From assembly GCF_025502585.1 (NCBI RefSeq), contig NZ_CP106679.1, positions 849,001 to 913,000 on the forward strand: a stretch of DNA of 64,000 bases, read 5' to 3'. A program made the position numbers and the translations under genes. Source of the stretch: Reichenbachiella agarivorans. Lineage in GTDB: Bacteria > Bacteroidota > Bacteroidia > Cytophagales > Cyclobacteriaceae. Positions 14,747-24,072 of the stretch are shown piece by piece. The notes beneath the pieces are model-generated. The model was not told the DNA's origin. It did not search any database and saw nothing but the letters and a program-made list of their open reading frames with translations. How positions within the stretch are numbered: position 1 is the first letter of the stretch; each line of letters starts with the position of its first letter.

Positions 14747-16375
14747 ATGGCAGAAGTAATAAGAATGCCGAAGATGAGTGACACCATGGAAGAGGGTGTA
14801 ATCGCGTCTTGGCTCAAAAAAGTAGGAGATACAGTAAAATCAGGAGATATTTTAGCAGAAGTGGAAACCGACAAAGCCACAATGGAGCTTGAATCTTACG
14901 AGGATGGAACCTTATTGTATATCGGTATCGAAGAAAAAGCTTCTGTTCCAGTAGACGGTGTGATCGCCATCATCGGAAAAAAAGGTGAAAATATTGACAG
15001 CTTGATTTCTTCTATTGGCAGTGAGTCAAAGGATGAGGCTCCAGCCAAAGAAAAAACTGAGGAGAGTGCTCCTGCAGCTGAACCAGCAGAAAAAATTGAT
15101 ACTTCGGGCATCAAAGCTACTGTGATCAAAATGCCAAAAATGAGTGATACCATGGAAGAAGGTGTCATCGCAGCATGGGTCAAAAAAGTAGGCGACACAG
15201 TAAAATCTGGCGATATCCTGGCAGAAGTAGAAACTGACAAAGCCACCATGGAACTCGAATCATACGACGATGGCGTATTGCTATACACTGCCGTAGAAGC
15301 AGGCAAAGGCGTACCAGTCGACGGTGTGATCGCTATCATCGGTGAAAAAGGTGCTGATTACGAGACCTTGTTGAAAGCAGAAGCCAGCAACAAATCAGTA
15401 ACTAAATCAGCCGAAGCAGCGCCTGCTGCTAAAGAAGATAAAAAAGAAACACCTAAAGCTGCTCCAGCACCTAGTGCTCCTGCAGCTAGCTCACATAGCA
15501 CCAACAATGGCAGAGTAATAGCCTCTCCATTGGCCAAAAAATTAGCAGAAGAAAAAGGGTTTGACATTGCTCAGATTCCTGGATCAGGAGATGGTGGCAG
15601 AATCATCAAAAGAGACGTAGAGGCATTTGTTCCTACTGCTACCGCAGTAGCAGCTGGAGGATCTGTAGCAGCAGCTGTGGGTGTAGAAAGCTACGAGGAT
15701 GTACCTGCTTCTCAAATGAGAAAGGCGATTACAAAGAGTCTCAATGCAAGCCAATTCGGCGCACCTCACTTCTACTTGACCATGGAAATCGACATGGACA
15801 AAACCATGGAGGCTAGAGCAAGCATCAACGAAATGGCAGCTCCTGCAAAAATTTCGTTCAACGATATCGTAATCAAAGCAGTAGCCGCTGCATTGAAAAA
15901 ACATCCAATGGTGAATAGCTCTTGGATCAGCGAAACCAACAGCATCCGTATGAACCACCACATCAGTATCGGTGTGGCCATGGCAATAGAAGATGGTTTG
16001 GTCGTGCCAGTAGTGAAATTTGCAGACAACAAGTCATTGGCTCAAATCTCTGCAGAGGTAAAAGAGTTTGGCGGAAAAGCAAAAGCGAAGAAACTAGGAT
16101 TGGACGAAATGCAAGGCAATACCTTCACGGTATCCAACTTGGGTATGTTTGGCATCTCTGAGTTTACTTCTATCATCAACGCACCTGAATCATGTATCCT
16201 AGCAGTAGGAGCTATCAAGGCTACTCCAGTCGTGAAAAATGGTCAAATCGTACCAGGCAACATCATGAAAGTGACTTTGACCTGTGATCACAGAACAGTA
16301 GATGGTGCAGTAGGTTCAGCCTTCTTGCAGACATTGAAAGGCTTCATCGAAGATCCAGTTAGGATCTTAATTTAA
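14747..16375 (+). CDS. pdhC: Dihydrolipoamide acetyltransferase (pyruvate dehydrogenase E2)
   Basis: 542 aa. Transfers the acetyl group from lipoamide to CoA in the pyruvate dehydrogenase complex. Domains: lipoyl 1 (about 3-75, lipoyl-Lys43 in ETDKATMELES), lipoyl 2 (about 125-200, Lys165 in the same motif), Ala/Pro/Lys-rich linkers, the E1/E3-binding domain (about 258-297, ASPLAKKLAEEKGFD), and the catalytic domain (about 320-542) with DHRTVDG carrying His515 and Asp519. The two lipoyl domains are nearly identical and probably arose by duplication. E1 genes are not in the window. A strong terminator follows. Confidence 0.93.
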   Translation: MAEVIRMPKMSDTMEEGVIASWLKKVGDTVKSGDILAEVETDKATMELESYEDGTLLYIGIEEKASVPVDGVIAIIGKKGENIDSLISSIGSESKDEAPAKEKTEESAPAAEPAEKIDTSGIKATVIKMPKMSDTMEEGVIAAWVKKVGDTVKSGDILAEVETDKATMELESYDDGVLLYTAVEAGKGVPVDGVIAIIGEKGADYETLLKAEASNKSVTKSAEAAPAAKEDKKETPKAAPAPSAPAASSHSTNNGRVIASPLAKKLAEEKGFDIAQIPGSGDGGRIIKRDVEAFVPTATAVAAGGSVAAAVGVESYEDVPASQMRKAITKSLNASQFGAPHFYLTMEIDMDKTMEARASINEMAAPAKISFNDIVIKAVAAALKKHPMVNSSWISETNSIRMNHHISIGVAMAIEDGLVVPVVKFADNKSLAQISAEVKEFGGKAKAKKLGLDEMQGNTFTVSNLGMFGISEFTSIINAPESCILAVGAIKATPVVKNGQIVPGNIMKVTLTCDHRTVDGAVGSAFLQTLKGFIEDPVRILI

Positions 16376-16395
16376 GCCCGAATCAATTATACAGA

Positions 16396-16441
16396 GCGAC
16401 TGTTTCAATGACAAATGAGTAATTGAAACAGTCGCTTTTTT
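16396..16441 (+). terminator. Rho-independent terminator after pdhC
   Basis: Perfect 14-bp stem (16396-16409 with 16422-16435), 12-nt loop, followed by TTTTTT. It lies about 20 bp after the pdhC stop and before hslV. Confidence 0.9.
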
Positions 16442-16474
16442 ATTTCGTTCACTTCTATCTAATACGAATACAGC

Positions 16475-17026
16475 ATGTCAAAACATCCCATCATCAAATC
16501 AACCACAGTCTGTGCCATCAAACACAACGGGCAAGTAGCCATAGGTGCCGACGGCCAAGCCACATTGGGCAATACAGTTGCCAAAAGCAATGTCAAAAAA
16601 ATCCGTAAGCTACAAGATGGCAAAATCGTAACTGGTTTTGCAGGATCAACTGCCGATGCATTCACCTTGCTAGAAAGAATGGATGCCAAGCTCAACTCCT
16701 ACGGAGGCAACATGAAGCGTGCCGCCATCGAGCTGGCCAAAGATTGGAGGACAGATCGCTACTTACGCAAACTGGAGGCCATGCTCATCGTAGCTGACAA
16801 AGACGAAATCCTCATCGTATCTGGTACAGGTGATGTCCTAGAGCCAGACAACGACGTAGCAACCATCGGATCAGGCAGTATGTACGCCCAAGCAGCAGCA
16901 CTCGCCATGAAGAAATTCGCTGGAGACAAAATGACCGCCGAAGAAATGGTCAGAGAAAGCCTCAACATCGCCGCAGACATCTGCATCTATACCAACCACA
17001 ACTTGGTGGTAGAGACAGTGTCTTGA
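16475..17026 (+). CDS. hslV: ATP-dependent protease peptidase subunit HslV
   Basis: 183 aa, Ntn-hydrolase of the HslUV (ClpYQ) proteasome-like protease. After a nine-residue propeptide comes [19 protein letters not shown], where Thr10 is the predicted catalytic N-terminal threonine after processing. The [14 protein letters not shown] and [14 protein letters not shown] motifs are family-typical. The partner ATPase hslU is not next to it, unlike the enterobacterial hslVU operon; separate location is common in Bacteroidota. Confidence 0.93.
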   Translation: MSKHPIIKSTTVCAIKHNGQVAIGADGQATLGNTVAKSNVKKIRKLQDGKIVTGFAGSTADAFTLLERMDAKLNSYGGNMKRAAIELAKDWRTDRYLRKLEAMLIVADKDEILIVSGTGDVLEPDNDVATIGSGSMYAQAAALAMKKFAGDKMTAEEMVRESLNIAADICIYTNHNLVVETVS

Positions 17027-17030
17027 TTTA

Positions 17031-17082
17031 GATTCTAGACTTTAGACCCTAGACTTTAGGTTCTAGACTTTAGATTCAAGAC
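17031..17082. repeat. 14-bp tandem repeat, 3.7 copies
   Basis: Units GATTCTAGACTTTA (17031), GACCCTAGACTTTA (17045), GGTTCTAGACTTTA (17059) and a partial GATTCAAGAC (17073). It starts right after the hslV stop. No coding role is seen. Confidence 0.85.
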
Positions 17083-17231
17083 AAGTGCTTGAAGCAAACT
17101 AGTAAAATAGCGATGAACTGAATTGACTTATGAGCCAATGGTTGAAACTATAAGCTAATATTGACGATGGAAAAATGTTTGAAATAGCCTTGCATTGAGG
17201 CTATTTTTGAATGCCTTTGAATTCTAAAAAC

Positions 17232-18512
17232 ATGATCAAAAAGCTCCTCTTGTCTTTCCTATTCTTCTTTTGCCTGTTAGTTTGTCAAGGCCAACATCTT
17301 CCCTATGCCAAAGAAGTGGTTCAAAAACTGGCTTCTCCAGCATTCAAGGGCAGAGGATATGTAGAAAAAGGAGAGCAAATTGCCGCACAATACGTGGCGG
17401 AGGAATTTGAAAAAATTGGATTGAAGCCTTTCAAAAAATCCTATTTCCAGACCTTTACAACTTCCGTCAATACCTTCCCTTCGGCTATGATGATAGCCCT
17501 CGATGGGAAAGAAATAGTTGCAGGACAAGATTATTTGGTCGAAGCAGGGTCTCCTGGTCTTTCTGGTAGTTTTCCAGTACTGAGCTTATCAGCCGAAGAT
17601 ATTTTAGATGAAGCGACTCTCATCCAAACGCTGCAAGAATCAAATAAAAAATTTATTTTGATTCAGGATTTTGATCGAAAGGAATTTGTAAAAGAACAAC
17701 TTCAGAGAATCGATGAAGTCATATCATTCCTAAAATACAATCCTGAAAACCCCGCTGCTGGTACGATCATCCTTACCTCGGGCAAACTCACCTGGGGGGC
17801 ATCTACTCAGCAGTATAGCAAACCTAACATCATCCTCAAGATAGACAGCACATACACTGCTATCAATCAAATTTCATTGGAAATAGGAAATCAATTTTAC
17901 AAAAATTACAAAACTCAGAATGTCATCGGTTTCATGACAGGCGAGCGATCTGATTCCTTGATGGTATATACGGCGCACTATGATCATCTCGGCATGATGG
18001 GCGAAAATGCAATATTCCCTGGCGCCAATGACAATGCCAGTGGTGTAGCCATGCTACTTAGCCTAGCCAAACACTACCAAACTCACCCTCCGCGATTCAA
18101 CACGATCTTCATCGCCTTTGGTGGAGAAGAATTGGGGTTATTGGGATCACAGTATTTCGTCCAAAACCCACTTTTTGATCTATCCAAAATTAAATTTCTC
18201 GTCAACTTTGACATCACAGGCACGGGCGAGGACGGCATACAAGTAGTAAATGGATCAGTCTATCGGGAACAGTTTGACCGACTAACAGCAATCAATGACG
18301 AAATGGAGTTGCTAAGTCAAGTCAAAATCAGAGGCCAAGCCTGCAACAGTGATCACTGCATGTTTGATCAGATGGGAGTACCCTGTTTTTTCATCTACAC
18401 GTTGGGTGGGATTCAAGCCTACCACGACATCTACGATCGCGCTGAAACACTGCCGCTGACGGAGTTTGAAGACTATTTGAAGTTGATAGTGGCGTTTGCG
18501 GATGAACTGTGA
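17232..18512 (+). CDS. Secreted M28-family zinc aminopeptidase
   Basis: About 426 aa from MIKKLLLSFLFFFCLLVCQGQ, a signal peptide, so periplasmic or exported. The M28 peptidase metal sites are clear: TAHYDHLGMM (His/Asp), GANDNASGVAMLL (bridging Asp), GGEELGLLGS (Glu catalytic and Glu ligand), NFDITGTG (Asp) and the C-terminal HDIYD His. Residues about 30-140 form the protease-associated-like lid domain. Start chosen at the second Met because the upstream seven codons are not signal-like. Convergent with the acyl-AMP ligase gene (29 bp gap). Confidence 0.88.
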   Translation: MIKKLLLSFLFFFCLLVCQGQHLPYAKEVVQKLASPAFKGRGYVEKGEQIAAQYVAEEFEKIGLKPFKKSYFQTFTTSVNTFPSAMMIALDGKEIVAGQDYLVEAGSPGLSGSFPVLSLSAEDILDEATLIQTLQESNKKFILIQDFDRKEFVKEQLQRIDEVISFLKYNPENPAAGTIILTSGKLTWGASTQQYSKPNIILKIDSTYTAINQISLEIGNQFYKNYKTQNVIGFMTGERSDSLMVYTAHYDHLGMMGENAIFPGANDNASGVAMLLSLAKHYQTHPPRFNTIFIAFGGEELGLLGSQYFVQNPLFDLSKIKFLVNFDITGTGEDGIQVVNGSVYREQFDRLTAINDEMELLSQVKIRGQACNSDHCMFDQMGVPCFFIYTLGGIQAYHDIYDRAETLPLTEFEDYLKLIVAFADEL

Positions 18513-18541
18513 CCTAGTTTTTTGCAGATTCCCTCTTTAGC

Positions 18542-19975
18542 TCAAAACACCCTCTTGATTTTTCCGCTTCCTGTCATTTCTATCCTTTCTACTTGCATGA
18601 TTCTCTGTGGCACCTTGAATGAAGAAAGTTGTTTGCGACAATGAGCGATCAATTTTTCACTCTCGATAGGTACTGCAGCGATGACCTCTGCCACCACGAT
18701 CTCTCCAAGCAAGGGATGAGCTTGACCAAATGCCCTTGACATCTTGATCTCAGGATAGGTATTGATCACTTGCTCTATCTCCGTCGGGAAAGCTTTGTTG
18801 CCATGGACAATGATCACATCCTTGTCGCGACCTTTGATCGTGACAATCCCAGAATCATCCATCACTGCCAGATCTCCCGTCATGAAAAAACCACTTTCCA
18901 AAAGCTCCTCTTTGCTGCGTGGGGATTTCAAATAACCACTAAACATCCCAGGACCTTTGATCCCCAGTCTTCCTATTGAATTGGGAGGTAGTTCATGACC
19001 CGACTCGTCCAGGATTTTCACCTCATATGCTGACAAAGGCAAACCGACAGCATCTGGATACAAGGCTGCATTTGCTTTGTTGACGATGGGCAAACCAATC
19101 TCTATGATTCCAAATGCCTGGTGAACGGGAAGCTGATATTTTTCTTGAAAGGCCGTACAGACCGCCGCTGAAACGCCGGTGGTAGTGGACACCACTCGCT
19201 GAAGTGATGGCATAGGCCTAGCACTCTCGTAGGTAGTCAGTAGTTTGAGGTGCATCGGCGAACAATAAAAAAAGGTGACTTGATGGGTCACAATGCTACG
19301 GATGATTTCCTCCGCCATGAAATCATTGTTGATGACGATGGTTGCGGCATTTGCGAGGTAGAGCACGATGGACACCATGAAATGGTAGGCCATTGGAAAT
19401 ACCCACAATATTCTGTCTTCCGGGGTGATTTGCAATGCCTCATTGGCGGCTTGGATTCGCTCTAGCACTGCTTCATGACTCACTACTACCCCCTTGGCCT
19501 CACCAGTCGTACCAGATGTGAAGCGGATAAAGGCAGGATTTGGAAAATGCTGAACCAAGTTTTCTTCCACGGTTCTATTCAATCTCGCAAAATAATACAC
19601 TTCCTTCTCTCCTACTGAAAATGCCCTTTCGTCCAGTATTTGCAGTCTCTCCACTCGGTCACTGATGATCACATGGAGACCCGCTTCCTCAGTTGCTTTT
19701 ACAATTTCCTGGGGCTTTTGCTGATGAAAAATCGGCATTACCACGGCACCACTTGCCAGTGCGGCATACATGCAGATAACAAAGTCTCTGTTGTTGGCAG
19801 TCAAGATGCCAACCGTCATGCCTGTACCTATATTTTGTTTCGTGAGATTATTTTTTAAGGCATTTACTTGAGTCAGGAGGTTTCCATAAGTCAACTCTCC
19901 TCTCTCATCGATGATGGCGATCTGATCAGGATACTGATCTGCGGATGCTATGAGGGATTGATAAATGTGATACAT
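18542..19975 (-). CDS. Acyl-AMP ligase / acyl-CoA synthetase-like enzyme (ANL superfamily)
   Basis: 477 aa. Activates a carboxylic acid with ATP as acyl-AMP and probably loads it on the acyl carrier protein encoded nearby. AMP-binding signature FTSGTTGEAKGVV, the TGDLAVMD motif, the GRDKDVIIVHG hinge and the C-terminal GSGKIKR holding the catalytic lysine are all present, so the enzyme looks intact. Shorter than typical long-chain ligases. Last gene of the six-gene operon 18542-24824, 33 bp after the FAD oxidoreductase. Confidence 0.85.
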   Translation of the reverse strand: MYHIYQSLIASADQYPDQIAIIDERGELTYGNLLTQVNALKNNLTKQNIGTGMTVGILTANNRDFVICMYAALASGAVVMPIFHQQKPQEIVKATEEAGLHVIISDRVERLQILDERAFSVGEKEVYYFARLNRTVEENLVQHFPNPAFIRFTSGTTGEAKGVVVSHEAVLERIQAANEALQITPEDRILWVFPMAYHFMVSIVLYLANAATIVINNDFMAEEIIRSIVTHQVTFFYCSPMHLKLLTTYESARPMPSLQRVVSTTTGVSAAVCTAFQEKYQLPVHQAFGIIEIGLPIVNKANAALYPDAVGLPLSAYEVKILDESGHELPPNSIGRLGIKGPGMFSGYLKSPRSKEELLESGFFMTGDLAVMDDSGIVTIKGRDKDVIIVHGNKAFPTEIEQVINTYPEIKMSRAFGQAHPLLGEIVVAEVIAAVPIESEKLIAHCRKQLSSFKVPQRIMQVERIEMTGSGKIKRVF

Positions 19976-20008
19976 CGTTCAGAAAATCCGAAGTTAATAG
20001 AAGAATGC

Positions 20009-21220
20009 CTATTTCTTGTCAAGAGGGCTCTTTGATTCATCATGAAAACGACTAAAATTAAGCGCCAACTTTCCTGCTTCATAGCCTGTTTGCAAACATG
20101 TACCGATCACTCTGGCGCTGCCTATTGCCCTGTCAGTGGCAGAAATATTTTTGCCTGCAAAATAGAGATTTTCCGCAAAGCAGGATTGGAGACAATCCAA
20201 CGGGATGTGGTAAAAGCCATGATCGGCAATGTTGGACAACTGCGCTCTACCTGATTGATCCCACTCCTCTATAGGCCAAGTAGCGATGACAGGAGACCCT
20301 TCCAATTTCCTGCCAGTGAGCACATCATTCTCAGTCAAAATATAATGCCCTTTGGATCGCTGCAACACACGAATACCTGCCTGAGGATAGATGCAATCGA
20401 TACTTGCCTTCGCAAAACTCTCCAACCTGGATTGAATAATTGAGAACACTTGACCTACCAACTTTCTACCCAATTCATTGAGAGAATCCTGTGTAGTCTG
20501 GTCTGTGACATGACATGGCAAAGTGAATTTCAGATCCACACAATCACCTACTAGCGAACCCGGGATCACCGTCGTATTGACCAAGGTGTTGGTTTTATCT
20601 CCCATGGTTTGAAACAAGGTCTTGCGGATCGCAAAATTCAAAGCATATTCGCTGGAAGAGGTGACTCCTTTGACCTTGAATACTTGAGAAGCTCGTTGGT
20701 AAGTCGCAGACCTGATCATCTCCAATCCAGCTAAACCAGACAGTACGCCGCGACCACTGCAATCTACATAGCTCTTGGCCAAAAGCCTGATTGTTTCTCC
20801 ACCTGCTTCCATGACTATTGAGCTGATCCGATGATTCTGGAGCTGGCTCTCGATTACATTCGCACCATAGTGTACTTGAACAGCGCTCAGTTTTAACTGC
20901 TCCTCCATGTACTGCCTCAGTGCATTTACTCGATAAGGAACGACCACCAATCCATCATGATGAATAATCGGTTGCGCCACTATGTCCTGCAAGACTTTCT
21001 TCAAAAAAGGATGATCAACAGGACTAATAGTCTCGACAGCATCTGCGTGATAATATGCCCCACAAATCGTCCCGACATTGCTCAGGACAGCATTGCCTCC
21101 TAATTCGTTTTCCTTCTCCAATAGTATGACACTGACACCAAATTCGGCAGCAGACATTGCCGCTGCAAAACCTGCGACTCCTCCACCAACAATTGCGATA
21201 TCAGTCTTAATCTCCCTCAT
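20009..21220 (-). CDS. FAD-dependent oxidoreductase
   Basis: 403 aa. N-terminal dinucleotide-binding motif DIAIVGGGVAGFAAAMSAAEFG, followed by LLEKENELGGNAVLSNVGTICG, and C-terminal FAD-contacting NLYFAGKNISATDRAIGSARVIG, as in the FAD_oxidored/fumarate-reductase-like superfamily. It could oxidise, desaturate or reduce an ACP-bound intermediate; the reaction is not determinable from sequence. Overlaps the start of the condensation-like gene stop by 4 bp (ATGA arrangement), showing translational coupling in the operon. Confidence 0.8.
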   Translation of the reverse strand: MREIKTDIAIVGGGVAGFAAAMSAAEFGVSVILLEKENELGGNAVLSNVGTICGAYYHADAVETISPVDHPFLKKVLQDIVAQPIIHHDGLVVVPYRVNALRQYMEEQLKLSAVQVHYGANVIESQLQNHRISSIVMEAGGETIRLLAKSYVDCSGRGVLSGLAGLEMIRSATYQRASQVFKVKGVTSSSEYALNFAIRKTLFQTMGDKTNTLVNTTVIPGSLVGDCVDLKFTLPCHVTDQTTQDSLNELGRKLVGQVFSIIQSRLESFAKASIDCIYPQAGIRVLQRSKGHYILTENDVLTGRKLEGSPVIATWPIEEWDQSGRAQLSNIADHGFYHIPLDCLQSCFAENLYFAGKNISATDRAIGSARVIGTCLQTGYEAGKLALNFSRFHDESKSPLDKK

Positions 21221-22497
21221 CCAAATGCAGCACCTGTCACCAATTCGTACTTAATTTTTTTCTCGATCAACTGATACTCCTCGTCCGAAACCGCCTGCGT
21301 GTGATACAAAATCATCAATTGGAGTGTCTCTCTAACATTCATAAAAGCGAAAGTAAGTCCAGGAGGATAAGCGTGGGCAGGCAAACTCATCGCATCCACT
21401 ACAGGTCGTCCCATGATTGTCTCCAGCTCTCTGGGATGATCCGCTGCTACGGTAAACAGAAAACTGGCAATGGAATTGCCTCCTCTACGCTTGACAAGAT
21501 AGTAGTACAGACTCAGCGGCAACCACTTCATGAAATTCATCAATTGGTTGTAGGAATCGGGAGATTTGCTCTTGATCTGATCCACCATTTGGCCGTTGAT
21601 AGACTGGACACAAGATTCCAAGCTGTTCATTTCTTTGTTTTTCAGTCTGTAAAACAGGAAAGAGAGGCGATTGCCAATAATCGGGCCTTTGGCTCCCTTT
21701 CTGCGGTTGTCACGAGGGACGGGAATCCAAAAATTATGCACTTTCGTTTGACGATTTTCCAATACAGTCTTTACAGCTCTGGCACTACAAGCGAGAAAAA
21801 AAGCACTCCGACCATAGCGCGCACCGCAGCGCAATGCTGACTCATCAATTTGTTTGACTTCATTCGCATCAAAAGTCAAGATTTTGGTTCTCTCCACAGA
21901 GTCATCTCCCAATTTGGGCGGACTGATCATGGTCAATGGCAATCGCGACGTGTGATCAATGAAAAATTTGGACTTAGTCGCTGCCCAAAAGGTTTTGAAA
22001 TTGTAATGTGGTTTTTCATAGGCCACCAGCAACTCCATGTCGCTACTATGATCGACTCCAAATAATCGCTTCAGGAACAGTACGGCACCATACCCATCCA
22101 TCAGCATATGATTCCAAGACAAAATGAGACTCATCTGTCCATTGCTTCGGCTCACCTTGTCCAGCGACAAACATTGCTCACTGGTCAGCAGTCTTCTGCT
22201 ACGAATCTCAACCGGAATCAATTCATCACTGATGATCTCACCTACAGTCAATGGCTCGCCTGATACATCGAGGTGCCAATGTGGGATATGAAATGTTTTG
22301 GGTTTCCTTGATTTTAATCTAAAAAGCTGCTGGGCAAAGTCATTGGTGTCTAGGAGCGTTTCCAGTGCTGACTTAGGAATGTCAGAGTCTACAGTGATCA
22401 CATAGTGACAGATGTTGCCAGAGATGTCATGTTGCAAGTATTGCTGCTCTAGCGCCAACAAAAAAGCATCAAATCCAGTGAAGGGAAACTGCTGCAT
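21217..22497 (-). CDS. Condensation-domain-like acyltransferase
   Basis: About 426 aa from MQQFPFTGFDAFLL; the frame extends 41 codons further but that part overlaps the ACP gene and reads as Trp/Cys-rich noise. The SWNHMLMDGYG segment is the HHxxxDG motif of condensation/CoA-dependent acyltransferases with Asn at the first His and the catalytic second His and Asp-Gly kept. A second block with PVPRDNRRKGAKGPIIGNRLSFLF resembles wax-ester-synthase/condensation families. Predicted to join an ACP-bound acyl group to an amine or alcohol. Starts 4 bp after the ACP stop. Confidence 0.75.
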   Translation of the reverse strand: MQQFPFTGFDAFLLALEQQYLQHDISGNICHYVITVDSDIPKSALETLLDTNDFAQQLFRLKSRKPKTFHIPHWHLDVSGEPLTVGEIISDELIPVEIRSRRLLTSEQCLSLDKVSRSNGQMSLILSWNHMLMDGYGAVLFLKRLFGVDHSSDMELLVAYEKPHYNFKTFWAATKSKFFIDHTSRLPLTMISPPKLGDDSVERTKILTFDANEVKQIDESALRCGARYGRSAFFLACSARAVKTVLENRQTKVHNFWIPVPRDNRRKGAKGPIIGNRLSFLFYRLKNKEMNSLESCVQSINGQMVDQIKSKSPDSYNQLMNFMKWLPLSLYYYLVKRRGGNSIASFLFTVAADHPRELETIMGRPVVDAMSLPAHAYPPGLTFAFMNVRETLQLMILYHTQAVSDEEYQLIEKKIKYELVTGAAFG

Positions 22498-22501
22498 ATT
22501 T

Positions 22502-22765
22502 CTAGATGGATTTGACGGCACACTGTGCCAGTGATGCCACACTTTTGAAGTTTTGCGGCAGCATATCTTTTTCCTGAATGGTGATTCCGTGTTTCCTCTC
22601 CAAAAACAACACCAGCTCAATCACAGAAAAGGAATCCACGCCAGCATCACTCAAAGGTGTGTCTGCATCGATCTCGATGGATGCGTCTAATATTTCGGAT
22701 TTGATAAACTCGATGAGATCTGACTTGATTTGTTCCTCTTGTTGACTTATTTGCTGCTTCGCCAT
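22502..22765 (-). CDS. Acyl carrier protein
   Basis: 87 aa from MAKQQISQQEEQIK; the longer frame upstream overlaps the permease gene end and is rejected. The phosphopantetheine site is in DAGVDSFSVIELV with Ser45, in an ordinary ACP four-helix pattern (IKSEILDASIEIDADTPLS ahead of it). It is dedicated, not the fatty-acid ACP (sequence DSF, not DSL). Sits between the exporter permease (23 bp upstream) and the condensation-like enzyme (4 bp downstream), so it most likely carries the pathway intermediate. Confidence 0.85.
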   Translation of the reverse strand: MAKQQISQQEEQIKSDLIEFIKSEILDASIEIDADTPLSDAGVDSFSVIELVLFLERKHGITIQEKDMLPQNFKSVASLAQCAVKSI

Positions 22766-22788
22766 TTGCCTGCCTCTATTCCTCTTCC

Positions 22789-24072
22789 TTAGTTTGTTCT
22801 TCTTTTGATCTTGTGAAAGTAATAAGAAAGTGAAACTGAAAAAACAAAAAACAAAGTCAATTTGAGAACCTGCCATTGGATATCGTACCAGTCACCTGAT
22901 TTGATGAAGAGTTCGTAGTAGCCTTTGAGTGCCCAATTAAGTGGGGAGATGTTGGCGATCTGCTGCATGTGCTCTGGCATGATGTTGAGCGGTACCCAGA
23001 TACCACCTAGGGCTGACATGATCAACACACTGATCCCTCCAAAGATCGCTGACTGCTGTGGTGTATCAAAGACCGTCCCAATCAGAAAACCATAGCCTAC
23101 CGCTGTGACTGATACCGACAAAGTCAATGCCAGCAACGCTGCCCAATGCTCTCCAATATACAAGACTGGCAACCCCATCCATGGCAACACAAACTTGCCC
23201 AGTGCCAACACCATCACGAACTGCAGCAAGGCTATCCCGATGTAGGTCACAATCTTGCCAGATAGGATGGACAAATAAGACCCTGGAAAAGTATGCATCC
23301 GCACAAAAACCCCCGTAGTGCGCTCACTGATGATGCTCCCCGCCAATGGCAACACGATAAAAAAGATCGAAAAAATCGCCCAAGCTGGCACATTGTGTTG
23401 CACGGCATTGGGGACGTAGGCTTCATTCTCTCCCGCTGCGGCATTGGTTTCTTTGAAGACAAAAAAGTCATCATCAGGAAAACTGACCTCATTGGTACTG
23501 CCCAGTACGCCATTGATCTTGCTGGTGACGATCTGGAAGAAAACCTTGGTTTTGATACTGGCGACTACTTCTTTGAGGCCGCTGGACATGGCCATCACGA
23601 AGGACTCTCTCGCCAAGGGATCGGTGATGATCTCGAAATGAATCTCGGTAAAGGCTTGCTCCACTTGGATCACTGAGTCTCCATCGAGATAGCTATCCAT
23701 CATGTCGCCCAAGTCACTGCGCAGTCTCTCCGTCGCGCCTTTGGGGATGATCAGCGCCACCAGATACTCTCCCTGCAACACCCGCTCACGTACCTTGTCC
23801 ACATCATCAAAGCGCTCGCCACGATCTATTGTCAGATCACACATCGGATTCTTGGCAAAGCCCTTTTCGATCGCAATCCCGAGGCTGTCTATGTCATGGT
23901 TGACTAGCAACACGGGAATGCCCGATTCATTGAGACTTTTGTATGCTTCGTTTTGAATCACTGTCATGATGATGACCAGCATCATCGGCATCACAAACAA
24001 GACAGTCATGCCTGTGCGGTCATGCGCCAGCAACTTCAGTTCTTTGATCAGTGTCGCGATTAATCTCTGCAT
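22789..24072 (-). CDS. ABC-2 type exporter permease
   Basis: 427 aa. One N-terminal transmembrane helix (about 20-40), a large extracytoplasmic domain (about 45-240) and five C-terminal helices, the YhhJ/DrrB-like ABC-2 membrane protein layout. Motifs ISERTTGVFVRMHTFPGSYLSILSGK and FGGISVLIMSALGGIWVPLNIMP are family-typical. Partner ATPase gene overlaps by one base (TGATG). Expected to export the product of the adjacent ACP/ligase pathway, an inference from operon structure. Confidence 0.88.
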   Translation of the reverse strand: MQRLIATLIKELKLLAHDRTGMTVLFVMPMMLVIIMTVIQNEAYKSLNESGIPVLLVNHDIDSLGIAIEKGFAKNPMCDLTIDRGERFDDVDKVRERVLQGEYLVALIIPKGATERLRSDLGDMMDSYLDGDSVIQVEQAFTEIHFEIITDPLARESFVMAMSSGLKEVVASIKTKVFFQIVTSKINGVLGSTNEVSFPDDDFFVFKETNAAAGENEAYVPNAVQHNVPAWAIFSIFFIVLPLAGSIISERTTGVFVRMHTFPGSYLSILSGKIVTYIGIALLQFVMVLALGKFVLPWMGLPVLYIGEHWAALLALTLSVSVTAVGYGFLIGTVFDTPQQSAIFGGISVLIMSALGGIWVPLNIMPEHMQQIANISPLNWALKGYYELFIKSGDWYDIQWQVLKLTLFFVFSVSLSYYFHKIKRRTN

